The notes beneath the pieces are model-generated. The model saw only the letters and a program-made list of their open reading frames with translations, was not told where the DNA came from and did not search any database. From Planctomycetota bacterium (GTDB lineage Bacteria > Planctomycetota > Planctomycetia > Pirellulales > PNKZ01): a stretch of DNA of 64,000 nt. Location of the stretch: the NCBI GenBank assembly GCA_018242585.1, contig JAFEBQ010000029.1:42286-106285 (forward strand). The letters are read 5' to 3'. Both the position numbers and the translations under genes were made by a program. Numbering within the stretch: the first letter of the stretch is position 1; the number at the start of each line of letters is the position of its first letter. Positions 49,061-57,245 of the stretch are shown here, piece by piece.

Positions 49061-49140
49061 TCTTTTGAAGACACTGAGTCTTTTGAAGACACTGAGCCTT
49101 GAAGACGCTGGACCTCGAAGACTGTGGGACTTGACGACTC
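49061..49140 (+). repeat. Decaying short tandem repeats after rbfA
   Basis: Two exact 18-bp units (TCTTTTGAAGACACTGAG at 49061 and 49079) are followed by diverged 15-17-bp relatives (CCTTGAAGACGCTGG, ACCTCGAAGACTGTGGG, ACTTGACGACTC). They begin just 1 bp after the rbfA stop, and the last six bases of rbfA with its stop (ACTGAG) look like the end of a unit. Confidence 0.85.
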
Positions 49141-49161
49141 TTTGACCAGGAAAGTTGCAGC

Positions 49162-50130
49162 ATGGCGAAAATCGATCGCGGCGCGTTGATCACCAAGGCG
49201 TTCAAGGTTTTGCGCAAGCACTACGAGCCATACACCTATGTCGAGCGGCCGCTGCTCGAGCAAATGGTGTTCGCGCTGTGTCTGGAGAACTCGCCGCACG
49301 ATGCCGCGACTAAGGCGTTCGAGGTGTTGAAGGGGGGCTTCTTCGATTGGAACGAAGTCCGCGTCAGCACCGTCGAAGAATTGGCGGAAGTGATGTCGAT
49401 GTTGCCCGAGCCCAAGCACGCCGCCCATCAGATCAAGCGCTTTCTGTACAGCGTGTTCGAGACTGGCTACTCGTTCGACTTGGATCCGGTTAAGAAGATG
49501 AACCTGGGGGCCGCGATCCAAAAGCTGGAGAAACATCAAGGAGCGAGCCCGTTTGCCGTGGCCGTGGTCACGCAAGCCTGCCTCGGCGGCCATTCGATTC
49601 CGTTGGACAAGGGAGCACTACTGGCGTTCCAAGTGTTGGGACTGGCCAGCGTCGCCGATGTGGCCAAGTCGACGGTGCCGGGACTGGAACGGGCGATTCC
49701 CAAGAACAAGGGAATCGAGTTCGGCTCGATCGTCCACCTGTTCGGCGCCGAGTTGAACGCCTCGCCGTATTCGACGAATCTGCATAAGATTTTGCTAGAG
49801 ATCGCTCCCGACGCGAAAGAACGCCTGCCGAAGCGTCCGCCCAAAAATGTTCCTCCTCCGCCGCCGGCCAAAACGCCGGCCGGCAAACCAGTGGCCGGCA
49901 AGGGAGCCGCGCCGGGCAAAGGCGCCGAAGCCAAGGACGTGCGCGCCACCGCCAAGGGAGACGCCAAAGGACGCGCCGGCGAGAAGGTAGCCGACAAGAA
50001 GCCCGCCGCGCCGGCCCGGCCTCCGGTCAAGGAAAGCGCCGCCAAGCGCCCCGTGGCTGACAAGAAACAGGACAAGCTCAAGCCCAAGAAGAAGGCGACC
50101 GAGAGCCTGACCAAGCGCAAGCCGCGGTAA
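49162..50130 (+). CDS. HhH-GPD (endonuclease III-like) protein with basic low-complexity tail
   Basis: 322 aa. Residues 1-215 have the endonuclease III helical layout: LLEQMVFALCLENSPHDAATKAF and GASPFAVAVVTQACLGGHSIPLDKGALLAFQVLGL. The second resembles the helix-hairpin-helix plus catalytic Asp region; the Asp is kept, the usual catalytic Lys of the hairpin is not obvious, and no Fe-S cysteines follow. Residues 220-322 are Lys/Pro/Ala-rich and highly basic, probably binding nucleic acid. It occupies the place after rbfA. It could be a DNA-repair glycosylase or a structural DNA/RNA-binding protein. Confidence 0.7.
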   Translation: MAKIDRGALITKAFKVLRKHYEPYTYVERPLLEQMVFALCLENSPHDAATKAFEVLKGGFFDWNEVRVSTVEELAEVMSMLPEPKHAAHQIKRFLYSVFETGYSFDLDPVKKMNLGAAIQKLEKHQGASPFAVAVVTQACLGGHSIPLDKGALLAFQVLGLASVADVAKSTVPGLERAIPKNKGIEFGSIVHLFGAELNASPYSTNLHKILLEIAPDAKERLPKRPPKNVPPPPPAKTPAGKPVAGKGAAPGKGAEAKDVRATAKGDAKGRAGEKVADKKPAAPARPPVKESAAKRPVADKKQDKLKPKKKATESLTKRKPR

Positions 50131-50201
50131 ACCTCGCGCCCGGGCGGCATGGCAATTCGTCGCCCCGAAGGCCCCGCTCTCGACTGCCGGAGTGCGTCAG
50201 C

Positions 50202-52394
50202 ATGCCGATAACTCTCGAACTCCGGTGGCCTGCTTGGTTCTTTCTGGCGACGACGGCGCTGGCCGTCTGCTTGTGCGGTGGCGCGCTGGCCTGGGCCAAG
50301 CCGCCGTTGACCGAGTTGGACGACAAGCCCGAGAAGTTTGTCCCCGTGCGGCCCGCCACCGAGCGGCAGCGTAACGAAGAGGAAGCCCTGACCCTCTACG
50401 CCGCCGGTTTGACCGAAGAGCAGAAGGGGAACCTGGCCCTCGCGCTGCGGCTCTATCACAAGGCGCTCCGCTACGACCCGAACGCGGTCTCGATCGTTCG
50501 CCAGGTGGTTGACGTCGCCACGCGCCTGAACCGCACCAAGGAAGTGATGCGGTACAAGATTCGCGCGCTGGAACTCGATCCGTCGAACGAACTCGACGTG
50601 CTGCGCGTGGCCGAGGACATCATCAAGGATGGTGAAGTCTCGACGGCCCTGCGGCTGTGCGAGCAAGCGCGCGAAGCTCAGGACGACAAGAAGACGTTCG
50701 TCTATCTGGCGCTGACGTACCAGGTGGGGCAATACCGCGTGCTGGCGGGGCGCACCAAGCCGGCGGCCGAAGCGCTGGGCGAAGTGCTCGACGCCTTGAG
50801 CCATCCCGATCAGTTCAAGCTCGGCTCGGCCGAGCGCAAGGCATTGGAAGGGAAGCGTGGCGAGAGCTACGAGCTGATCGGCGCGGTGATGTTGCTGGCC
50901 GAGCGCCCCGACGAGGCGCTGCTGGCGTTTGAGGCGGCGCAAAAGATCAAGCCGCGGCCCGATCGACTGCTGTTGCGCCAGGCGCAAGTGCTGGCCGCCA
51001 AGCGGCAGCCGGCCGAGGCGTTGGAGAAGCTGGACGAGTATTTCGCGACCAAAGACACCAGCGAGCAAACGGCGCCGTACGAGTTGCTGGCCGAGGTGCT
51101 CAAGGATCTGAAACGCGACAACGAGTTGATCGAGCGGCTGGAAAAGCTGCGCACCACGTTGCCCAGCCACGCGCCGCTCGACCTGTACCTGGCCCGCAAG
51201 TATCTGCTGGCCGATCAGTTGGACCAGGCGGAGAAGCTGTTGGCCAAGCTGCAAAAGACGGCCCCCACGTCCGAAGGTTACCGCCGGCTGCTCGAAGTCT
51301 ATCGTCGCGCCGGCAAGTTCGAGCCGCTGTTGATGACGTTGGTGCAGGTCAGGGAAAAGACCAACAGCCTCGACGCCGTCGAAGACGAAGTGAAGAAGCT
51401 GGCCGACAATCAGGCCGCGCTCGACGAGTTGATCCGGTTGGCCAAGCAAGAGCCCGACGACGCTGGCCGCGACACGTCGTACACTCGGTTGTTGGTGGTG
51501 GCGCATTTGGCTTTGGAGGCCAAGCGGTATCAATTGGGGAGCGAGTTGTACGAGTTGGCGATCAAGAATCGCCCGCGTCAGCGCGACGCCTGGGTCGAAG
51601 CGTGCCTGGGGCTATTGCGCCTGGAGCAATACGACGCGGCCATCGACTTGCTGCGGCGCGGCATCGAGGAAAAGGTGCTGGCCACCGACAATCCCGACTT
51701 TCATTTGTTCCTGTCGATCGCCCTGGAAATGTCGGGGCAGACGGACGAGGCGTTGAAGGCGGCGAAGCAGGCGGCCGAAATTGGCGAGCATGTCCCGCGC
51801 GTGGAAAGCCGCGTGGCCTGGGTGTTGTATCACGCCAAGCGTTACGACGCGGCGGCCGAGGCCTATCGCCAGTTGGTCGCGCGGTTCGAGAACAACTACA
51901 CGTCCGAAGGCATCCGCCGCGCGGTGCGCGAGGCGCGATTGGCGTTGTCGAACGTCTATGTCTCGCTGCACAAGCTGCGCGAGGCCGAGGACTGCCTGGA
52001 AGAAGTGCTGGATGAGTATCCCGAAGACATCGCGGCCATGAACGACCTGGGCTACTTGCTGGCCGATCAGGGCAAGCAGTTGGACCGCGCGGTCGAGATG
52101 GCGCAAAAGGCCGTGGCCGCCGAGCCCGAGAACTATGCTTATCGCGATAGCCTAGGCTGGGCCTATTTCAAGCTAGGACGATTCGACGAGGCGCTGGCCG
52201 AGATCAAAATCGCGGCCAACGAGAAAGAGCCCGACGGCGTGGTGCTTGACCACTTGGGGGATGTCTATCTGGCGCTCAAGCAGCCCGCCGAAGCCGAGCA
52301 GGCCTGGAAGCGAGCGGTCGAATTGCTTAAGAAACAAGCGGATCAGGAGCGCGTGCGTCGCGTCACGGAAAAGCTGAGCCGGTTGCCCAAGTAA
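50202..52394 (+). CDS. Large exported/anchored TPR protein
   Basis: 730 aa. An N-terminal hydrophobic segment (FFLATTALAVCLCGGALAW) is a signal peptide or anchor. At least ten tetratricopeptide repeats follow (ALRLYHKALRYDPNAVSIV, DIAAMNDLGYLLADQGKQLDRAVEMAQKAV, YAYRDSLGWAYFKLGRFDEALAEI). Such scaffolds assemble protein complexes in the periplasm; the partner is unknown. It is 71 bp from the HhH gene and 54 bp from yebC, so co-transcription is plausible. Confidence 0.85.
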   Translation: MPITLELRWPAWFFLATTALAVCLCGGALAWAKPPLTELDDKPEKFVPVRPATERQRNEEEALTLYAAGLTEEQKGNLALALRLYHKALRYDPNAVSIVRQVVDVATRLNRTKEVMRYKIRALELDPSNELDVLRVAEDIIKDGEVSTALRLCEQAREAQDDKKTFVYLALTYQVGQYRVLAGRTKPAAEALGEVLDALSHPDQFKLGSAERKALEGKRGESYELIGAVMLLAERPDEALLAFEAAQKIKPRPDRLLLRQAQVLAAKRQPAEALEKLDEYFATKDTSEQTAPYELLAEVLKDLKRDNELIERLEKLRTTLPSHAPLDLYLARKYLLADQLDQAEKLLAKLQKTAPTSEGYRRLLEVYRRAGKFEPLLMTLVQVREKTNSLDAVEDEVKKLADNQAALDELIRLAKQEPDDAGRDTSYTRLLVVAHLALEAKRYQLGSELYELAIKNRPRQRDAWVEACLGLLRLEQYDAAIDLLRRGIEEKVLATDNPDFHLFLSIALEMSGQTDEALKAAKQAAEIGEHVPRVESRVAWVLYHAKRYDAAAEAYRQLVARFENNYTSEGIRRAVREARLALSNVYVSLHKLREAEDCLEEVLDEYPEDIAAMNDLGYLLADQGKQLDRAVEMAQKAVAAEPENYAYRDSLGWAYFKLGRFDEALAEIKIAANEKEPDGVVLDHLGDVYLALKQPAEAEQAWKRAVELLKKQADQERVRRVTEKLSRLPK

Positions 52395-52448
52395 GCTTGG
52401 CACGGCCTTTGATGATTCATCATTTCACCCCGGACGACGGTTGGTTTC

Positions 52449-53198
52449 ATGGCTGGTCATTCCCATTGGGCGAACATCTCTCGCAAGAAGTCGCTGATCG
52501 ATCACAAGCGTGGCAAGCTGTGGAGCAAGCTGGCCAAGGCCATCATCATCGCCGCCAAGAGCGGCGGCGGCGACCCTGACGCCAACCTGAAACTGCGCTA
52601 TGCGATCGACGCCGCCAAGGCGGTGAGCATGCCCAAGGACAACATCGAACGGGCCATTCGCGCCGGCACCGGCGAAACCAAGGCCGGCCAGTTGGAAGAG
52701 ATGCTGTACGAAGGCTACGGCGCTGGCGGCGTGGCGGTGTTGTGCGAGATTCTGACCGACAATCGCAATCGAACCGCGCCGGAAATCCGCAAGGTGTTCG
52801 AACTGAACGACGGCAAACTCGGCGAGTCGGGCTGCGTGTCGTGGATGTTCGATCGCAAGGGGCTGATCGTCATCGCGGCCGACAAGATCGACGAAGAAGC
52901 GCTGATGGAACTGGTGCTCGAAGCCGGCGCCGACGACGTGACCCACGTGGGCGAGACGTTCGAGGTGACCTGCGATCCGTCGAACTACCAGGCGGTGCTC
53001 GAAGCCCTGGCCCAGAAGGAACTCAAACCCGAGTCGAGCGACATCACCCGGATCCCCAAGAACACGGTCGACCTTGACGCCGACACCGCTCGCAAGATTC
53101 TCAAGCTGCTGGAGGTGCTCGACGATCACGAAGATGTCCAGCGCGTGGCCGCGAACTTCAACATCCCCGACGCGGCCATGGCCGAAATCGGCGGCTGA
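52449..53198 (+). CDS. yebC: YebC/PmpR-family protein (TACO1 type)
   Basis: 249 aa. The opening AGHSHWANISRKKSLIDHKRGK is diagnostic. Other blocks are MPKDNIERAIRAG, YEGYGAGGVAVLCEILTDNRNRT and GCVSWMFDRKG. Members act as transcription regulators or as translation factors for polyproline stretches. Confidence 0.95.
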   Translation: MAGHSHWANISRKKSLIDHKRGKLWSKLAKAIIIAAKSGGGDPDANLKLRYAIDAAKAVSMPKDNIERAIRAGTGETKAGQLEEMLYEGYGAGGVAVLCEILTDNRNRTAPEIRKVFELNDGKLGESGCVSWMFDRKGLIVIAADKIDEEALMELVLEAGADDVTHVGETFEVTCDPSNYQAVLEALAQKELKPESSDITRIPKNTVDLDADTARKILKLLEVLDDHEDVQRVAANFNIPDAAMAEIGG

Positions 53199-53206
53199 GT
53201 TTCTTT

Positions 53207-53427
53207 GCCACGGAGGAAGAGGGGGAAGTGATGAATGATGAGTGCTGATTGATGAATAGAGGATTGAAGCGAGCACGCCTATGGCCCTGCGACTGGGCAT
53301 CCTTCAATGAGTCGTCCTTGACATAGTGCTTTGGGAGTGCTCTCCGCCATTCATCACTCCGCATTCATCGCTTCTGCCTCTCTGCATTCCTCCGTGCAAA
53401 CCTCCGTGTCTCAGCGCCTCCGTGGCT
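53207..53427. repeat. GCCACGGAG hairpin repeat, copy 6 (variant core)
   Basis: It begins GCCACGGAGGAAG and ends CTCAGCGCCTCCGTGGC like the other copies. The inner arms differ: GTGATGAATGATGAGTG against ATTCATCACTCCGCATTCATC, instead of the ATGACCAATG units. Confidence 0.75.
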
Positions 53428-53650
53428 AGTCTTCTGCCGGCGCACGACATGCTGGCATTCTGTGCCGGCTTTGCGTCTCTTGCCGGCCGTAGCGAATATT
53501 CTCTTAATGCGGTCGGCCCAGCTTGCCGATGCTGATCCATAGACCCAGCAGCATGCCGGGGACTCCCAGGTCGTTTGATTTGCTGTCACCCGCGACAGCT
53601 AGTCGACCTGGTCGAGCACGGCATGCCGAACGAACCTGAAGGGGGATCGC

Positions 53651-53977
53651 ATGTTGCGCCGGACGCTCTGCGCTGTTTGCTGCGCTGCCGCTTTGTCGAG
53701 CGCGCTGGTCGGTTCGACCGCCCAGGCCCAGCAGGCCTATGGCCGCGCCTGGGGCCGCAGCTATAGCACCCAGGATTGGGAGCGCTTCTACCACTACCCG
53801 TACGTCTATTATCCCCAGAACTACTACGGCGCGGACTACTACAAGAGCTCGAACGACATGTACTACCGCTATCCGCAAGAGATGCGGATTCCGGTCTACA
53901 ACAAGGCCTGGCAAAACGAGTACCCGCAAAGCCGCCGGTATCACCAGGGACATCACTTCATTCTCGACGTGTTCTAA
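53651..53977 (+). CDS. Small secreted Tyr-rich protein
   Basis: 108 aa. A clear signal peptide (LCAVCCAAALSSALVGSTAQAQ) leaves a mature peptide of about 80 aa with some 20 Tyr (FYHYPYVYYPQNYYGADYY), Arg and few acidic residues. No family is recognised. An envelope or cell-wall structural role is a guess from composition. Confidence 0.7.
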   Translation: MLRRTLCAVCCAAALSSALVGSTAQAQQAYGRAWGRSYSTQDWERFYHYPYVYYPQNYYGADYYKSSNDMYYRYPQEMRIPVYNKAWQNEYPQSRRYHQGHHFILDVF

Positions 53978-54030
53978 ACGTCGAGAATAGGTGCCAAACG
54001 CTTGGCTGCGTCGCGCGATGACAGCGACGC

Positions 54031-55227
54031 TCAACCGCCGCCGCGGCCGAACTCGTAGAGCACTTCGGTCGCCTGGTGCAACTCGTCGATCGCCAGCCAC
54101 TCGTCGCAAGTGTGGGCCTGGGCCACCGAGCCGGGGCCATAGACGATCGACGGCACGCCCGTGGCCGCGAACTTCGAGGCGTCGGTCCCGTAGGCCACGC
54201 CGACAATTTCTCCCTGCTTGGTCAGCCGCCGCGCCACAGCCGACAACCGCTCGGCCACGGCCCCGTTCTCGGTGTCGTTGAGCGGCACCCCTTGCAGGAA
54301 CATCGTGTCGTGCTGTACCGGGAAGTTGACCGCGCCGTGTCGCGAGACATAGTCGATCACTTCCAGGTAGGCCGCCTGTGGCGTCTCGCCAGGGATCACG
54401 CGGCGATCGATCTCGATCGTACAGCGGTCGGCCACGGTGTTCACGCTGATGCCGCCGTTGATCAGCCCGACGCTCAACGTCGGCCGGCCACAGCGCGGAT
54501 GGACCGGCACCTTGGGCAGTTCATGTTCGGCGTATTCCTCGAGCGCCAACAGCAGCCGGGCCATCTTGTAAATCGCGTTGTCGCCGAGTTGCGGGTTGGA
54601 ACTATGCGCCGCGCGGCCTAGGGTGTGGGCGCGCCAGCGAGCGGTTCCTTTGTGGGCGACGACCACTTGTAGTTCCGTCGGCTCGGCCACCACCGAACAG
54701 TCGGGCCGCCGTGGAATCAGCGCCCCGGGCTTCGGCTCGGCCCATTGCTTGGCGAGCGCCGTGGCACCGGTGTAGCCGTGCTCTTCGTTCACCGTGCAGG
54801 CCATCAGAATGGTCGGCAAGTTCTTGGGCCGCTCCTCGGCCAGCCGGGCGAAGGCCACCAGCATGGCCGCCATGCCACCCTTGATGTCGCACGAACCACG
54901 GCCATAGATCCGCCCATCGCGAACCGTTGGCGTCCAGGGCTCGATGGTCATGCCATCGACGGGGACTGTGTCTTGATGCGCCTCCCAGACGACCAGCGGC
55001 CCGCCGCGCTCGCACGAGACCGCGCCGTCGAGCCGCGCGACGATGTTCTCGCGCCCCGGGTCGACGAGCTGACGCTCGTAGGGAATCCGCAGTCGCTTGA
55101 ACAGTTGCTCCAGGTAATCGGTTACCCGATGTTCGTAGTAAATGTCTCCTTCGACCTGCCGTCCCATCGGATTGACGCTGGGAATGCTGATCAACTCGGC
55201 GAGCAACTTGACGACATCGAGCGACAT
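54031..55227 (-). CDS. M20-family metallopeptidase (ArgE/DapE/CPG2-like)
   Basis: 398 aa. A di-zinc amidohydrolase with ligands His in VVWEAHQDTVPVDG, Asp in GRGSCDIKGGM, Glu-Glu in CTVNEEHGYTGA, Glu in VVAEPTELQVV and His in VAQAHTCDEW. The lid (dimerisation) domain lies between about 185 and 300. It probably deacylates an amino acid derivative or cleaves a small peptide. No arginine or lysine biosynthesis neighbours help decide. Confidence 0.92.
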   Translation of the reverse strand: MSLDVVKLLAELISIPSVNPMGRQVEGDIYYEHRVTDYLEQLFKRLRIPYERQLVDPGRENIVARLDGAVSCERGGPLVVWEAHQDTVPVDGMTIEPWTPTVRDGRIYGRGSCDIKGGMAAMLVAFARLAEERPKNLPTILMACTVNEEHGYTGATALAKQWAEPKPGALIPRRPDCSVVAEPTELQVVVAHKGTARWRAHTLGRAAHSSNPQLGDNAIYKMARLLLALEEYAEHELPKVPVHPRCGRPTLSVGLINGGISVNTVADRCTIEIDRRVIPGETPQAAYLEVIDYVSRHGAVNFPVQHDTMFLQGVPLNDTENGAVAERLSAVARRLTKQGEIVGVAYGTDASKFAATGVPSIVYGPGSVAQAHTCDEWLAIDELHQATEVLYEFGRGGG

Positions 55228-55361
55228 GAGCGACGGCGACTCCTAACGGAATGTTAATGGCGGGGCAGGGGCGGGCAGGTCGGGTGCCGAGCATTGTAAC
55301 CGAGCGGTGCGTGTCTGTCTCACCGCCGTGAAGTAGCTGGTGGTTCGCGCCAATATGTGTT

Positions 55362-55427
55362 GAGGGCCTGGGTTTGTAAGTCCCCGGTTGGAATCGCTCG
55401 CGGTGTAAATCGGGGACTTACGCCCTC
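55362..55427. repeat. Two-tier inverted repeat upstream of nuoA
   Basis: Inner arms GTAAGTCCCC (55377-55386) and GGGGACTTAC (55412-55421) are perfect; outer arms GAGGGC (55362-55367) and GCCCTC (55422-55427) are also perfect, with an unpaired CTGGGTTT on one side. No T-run follows. Confidence 0.75.
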
Positions 55428-55567
55428 GACTCTCTCGGTAAGGCGCTGAAATGCCAGCCAGGCGGCATGCCCCAGGAGCCGCTAGCTCGGGGCTACTTGA
55501 CCATGCCCGGGGGGACCGATACGATCTTCGTTCATCCTAGGAAGTCCAGGGTTTACTGCCGGCGGCG

Positions 55568-55591
55568 GGTTTGTGAAAGCCTTCACAAACC
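55568..55591. repeat. Perfect 10-bp hairpin with 4-base loop upstream of nuoA
   Basis: GGTTTGTGAA, loop AGCC, TTCACAAACC. It lies about 90 bp before the first nuo start and could be an operator or a leader-RNA structure. Confidence 0.7.
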
Positions 55592-55679
55592 AGTTTCCCA
55601 GCCTTCGACGGCGCGCACGGCGGCGGCCCTAATCGCTTTGCGGACTTAGCTTTTCAACACGCAAGCCAAGTGTGACGGA

Positions 55680-56084
55680 ATGCAGCCGGCTGTTCCCATC
55701 TTCTTATTTGTGTTGGCGGCCACGGGCTTGTGCCTGGCCCTGCTGACCGTGGCCTGGGTCGTGGGACCAGCGACCAAGCGCACGCCGGACAAAGAGATGC
55801 CGTATGAAAGCGGCATGAATCCGATCCATGACACGCGCCGCCGCTTTGATGTGCGGTTCCATCTGGTGGCGATCGCGTTTCTGTTGTTCGACGTCGAATT
55901 GTTGTTCCTCTATCCCTGGGCCGTGGCCAGCCGTAATCCGGCCGGCATTGACCATGCGATCGCCGAACCACAGAAATGGGTCGACAGCCGCGGGCTCGTG
56001 TTTGGCGAAGTCAGCGTGTTTGTCATCTTGCTGGCGTTGGGGCTGGTCTATGTCTGGCGCAAGGGAGTGTTCAAATGGCGATAG
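55680..56084 (+). CDS. nuoA: NADH-quinone oxidoreductase subunit A
   Basis: 134 aa with three membrane helices, in the membrane arm of complex I. PYESGMNPIHDTRRRFDVRFHLVAIAFLLFDVE is the hallmark central block. It is the first gene of the operon; its end overlaps nuoB by 10 bp. Confidence 0.96.
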   Translation: MQPAVPIFLFVLAATGLCLALLTVAWVVGPATKRTPDKEMPYESGMNPIHDTRRRFDVRFHLVAIAFLLFDVELLFLYPWAVASRNPAGIDHAIAEPQKWVDSRGLVFGEVSVFVILLALGLVYVWRKGVFKWR

Positions 56085-56668
56085 AACTTCCCGAAAACGT
56101 CGTCGTCAGCAAGCTTGACGAGTTGGCCAGTTGGTGCCGCAAGAACAGTTTGTGGCCCATGCCGTTCGCGACGGCTTGCTGTGGCATTGAGCTGATGGCC
56201 ACCGGCGCCAGCCGGCACGACCTGGCCCGCTTTGGCGCGGAAGTCTTTCGCTTCAGCCCACGGCAGTGCGATTTGATGATCGTCGCTGGTCGCGTGGTGA
56301 TGAAGATGCTGCCGGTGCTGCAGCGCATATGGTCCCAGATGAACGAGCCCAAGTGGTGCATCTCGATGGGGGCGTGCGCCTCGACCGGTGGCGTGTTCGA
56401 CACCTACTCGGTGGTGCAGGGGATCGATCGCTTCATTCCGGTCGATATGTACGTGCCCGGCTGCCCGCCGCGCCCCGAGCAATTGATCCAGGCGATTATC
56501 GACCTGCAAGACCGTATTCAGCGCGAGGGGACGATCACCGGCGCGGAGTTCGCCACGCCGCAGCGTCAATCGCGCAAGCGAGCGCTGATCGAGCTGCCCA
56601 TTGTGGGCCAGCCGTTGCCGGGCGGCCCGGGCTATCCGGCGGCGGGACTCTCGGGGCTGAGGCATTAA
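56075..56668 (+). CDS. nuoB: NADH-quinone oxidoreductase subunit B
   Basis: 197 aa from the ATG at 56075. It binds the N2 iron-sulphur cluster that passes electrons to quinone: the Cys pair in FATACCGIE, Cys in ISMGACASTGG and Cys in YVPGCPPRPE are all present. The C-terminus carries a Pro/Gly-rich extension. Start overlaps nuoA. Confidence 0.97.
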   Translation: MAIELPENVVVSKLDELASWCRKNSLWPMPFATACCGIELMATGASRHDLARFGAEVFRFSPRQCDLMIVAGRVVMKMLPVLQRIWSQMNEPKWCISMGACASTGGVFDTYSVVQGIDRFIPVDMYVPGCPPRPEQLIQAIIDLQDRIQREGTITGAEFATPQRQSRKRALIELPIVGQPLPGGPGYPAAGLSGLRH

Positions 56669-56737
56669 TTCAAACCTTCGGCCACGCGCCGCCACGTCAA
56701 TCGTCCCTGGAACAGCAAGGAACGCAGGCCCCCGACC

Positions 56738-57241
56738 ATGAACGGAACACTGCCCGAGACCATCCAGTCGCTGCGCAGCGCTTATCCCGATCTGGCGGTG
56801 AGCGAGTTTCGTGGCCAGACGCGCGTGGTCGTGCCGCGCGATTCGCTGGTCGACGTGATGACCATTCTGCGCGACGAGCGCGGGTTCGATCTGCTGGTCG
56901 ACGTGACCTGTGTCGACTATCTGAACTATCGCAACGCCACCGACCGGTTCGGCCTGGTCTACTTGCTGGCTTCGACGACGAACAACGAGCGGATCACCGT
57001 CCGCGTGTTCGTCAACGAGCCCGACCTGGTGGTGCCGTCGATGGTGCCGATGTGGCCGGGGGCCAATTGGCTGGAGCGCGAGGTGTGGGACATGTTCGGC
57101 ATCACGTTCGCGGGTCATCCGGACCATCGCCGCATTCTGATGCCCGACGAGTTCACGGCCTTTCCGCTGCGCAAGGACTACCCGCTGCAAGGGCGGGGCG
57201 AGCGTCACAACTTTACCGTGTTGACCCGAGAGCAGGCGTAA
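56738..57241 (+). CDS. nuoC: NADH-quinone oxidoreductase subunit C
   Basis: 167 aa, the 30-kDa subunit of the peripheral arm. LVDVTCVDYLNY, WLEREVWDMFGITFAGHPDHRRILMPDEF and PLRKDYPLQGRGE are the family signature. It lies 69 bp after nuoB and 4 bp before nuoD. Confidence 0.97.
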   Translation: MNGTLPETIQSLRSAYPDLAVSEFRGQTRVVVPRDSLVDVMTILRDERGFDLLVDVTCVDYLNYRNATDRFGLVYLLASTTNNERITVRVFVNEPDLVVPSMVPMWPGANWLEREVWDMFGITFAGHPDHRRILMPDEFTAFPLRKDYPLQGRGERHNFTVLTREQA

Positions 57242-57245
57242 CCGC

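Noticed and set aside
53504..54109. 201-aa minus-strand frame ending Gly-Met-Leu-Leu-Gly-Leu-Trp-Ile-Ser
   Set aside because: It overlaps the secreted Tyr-rich gene and the M20 gene end, and no ribosome site or domain was found. The hydrophobic tail alone is not enough.
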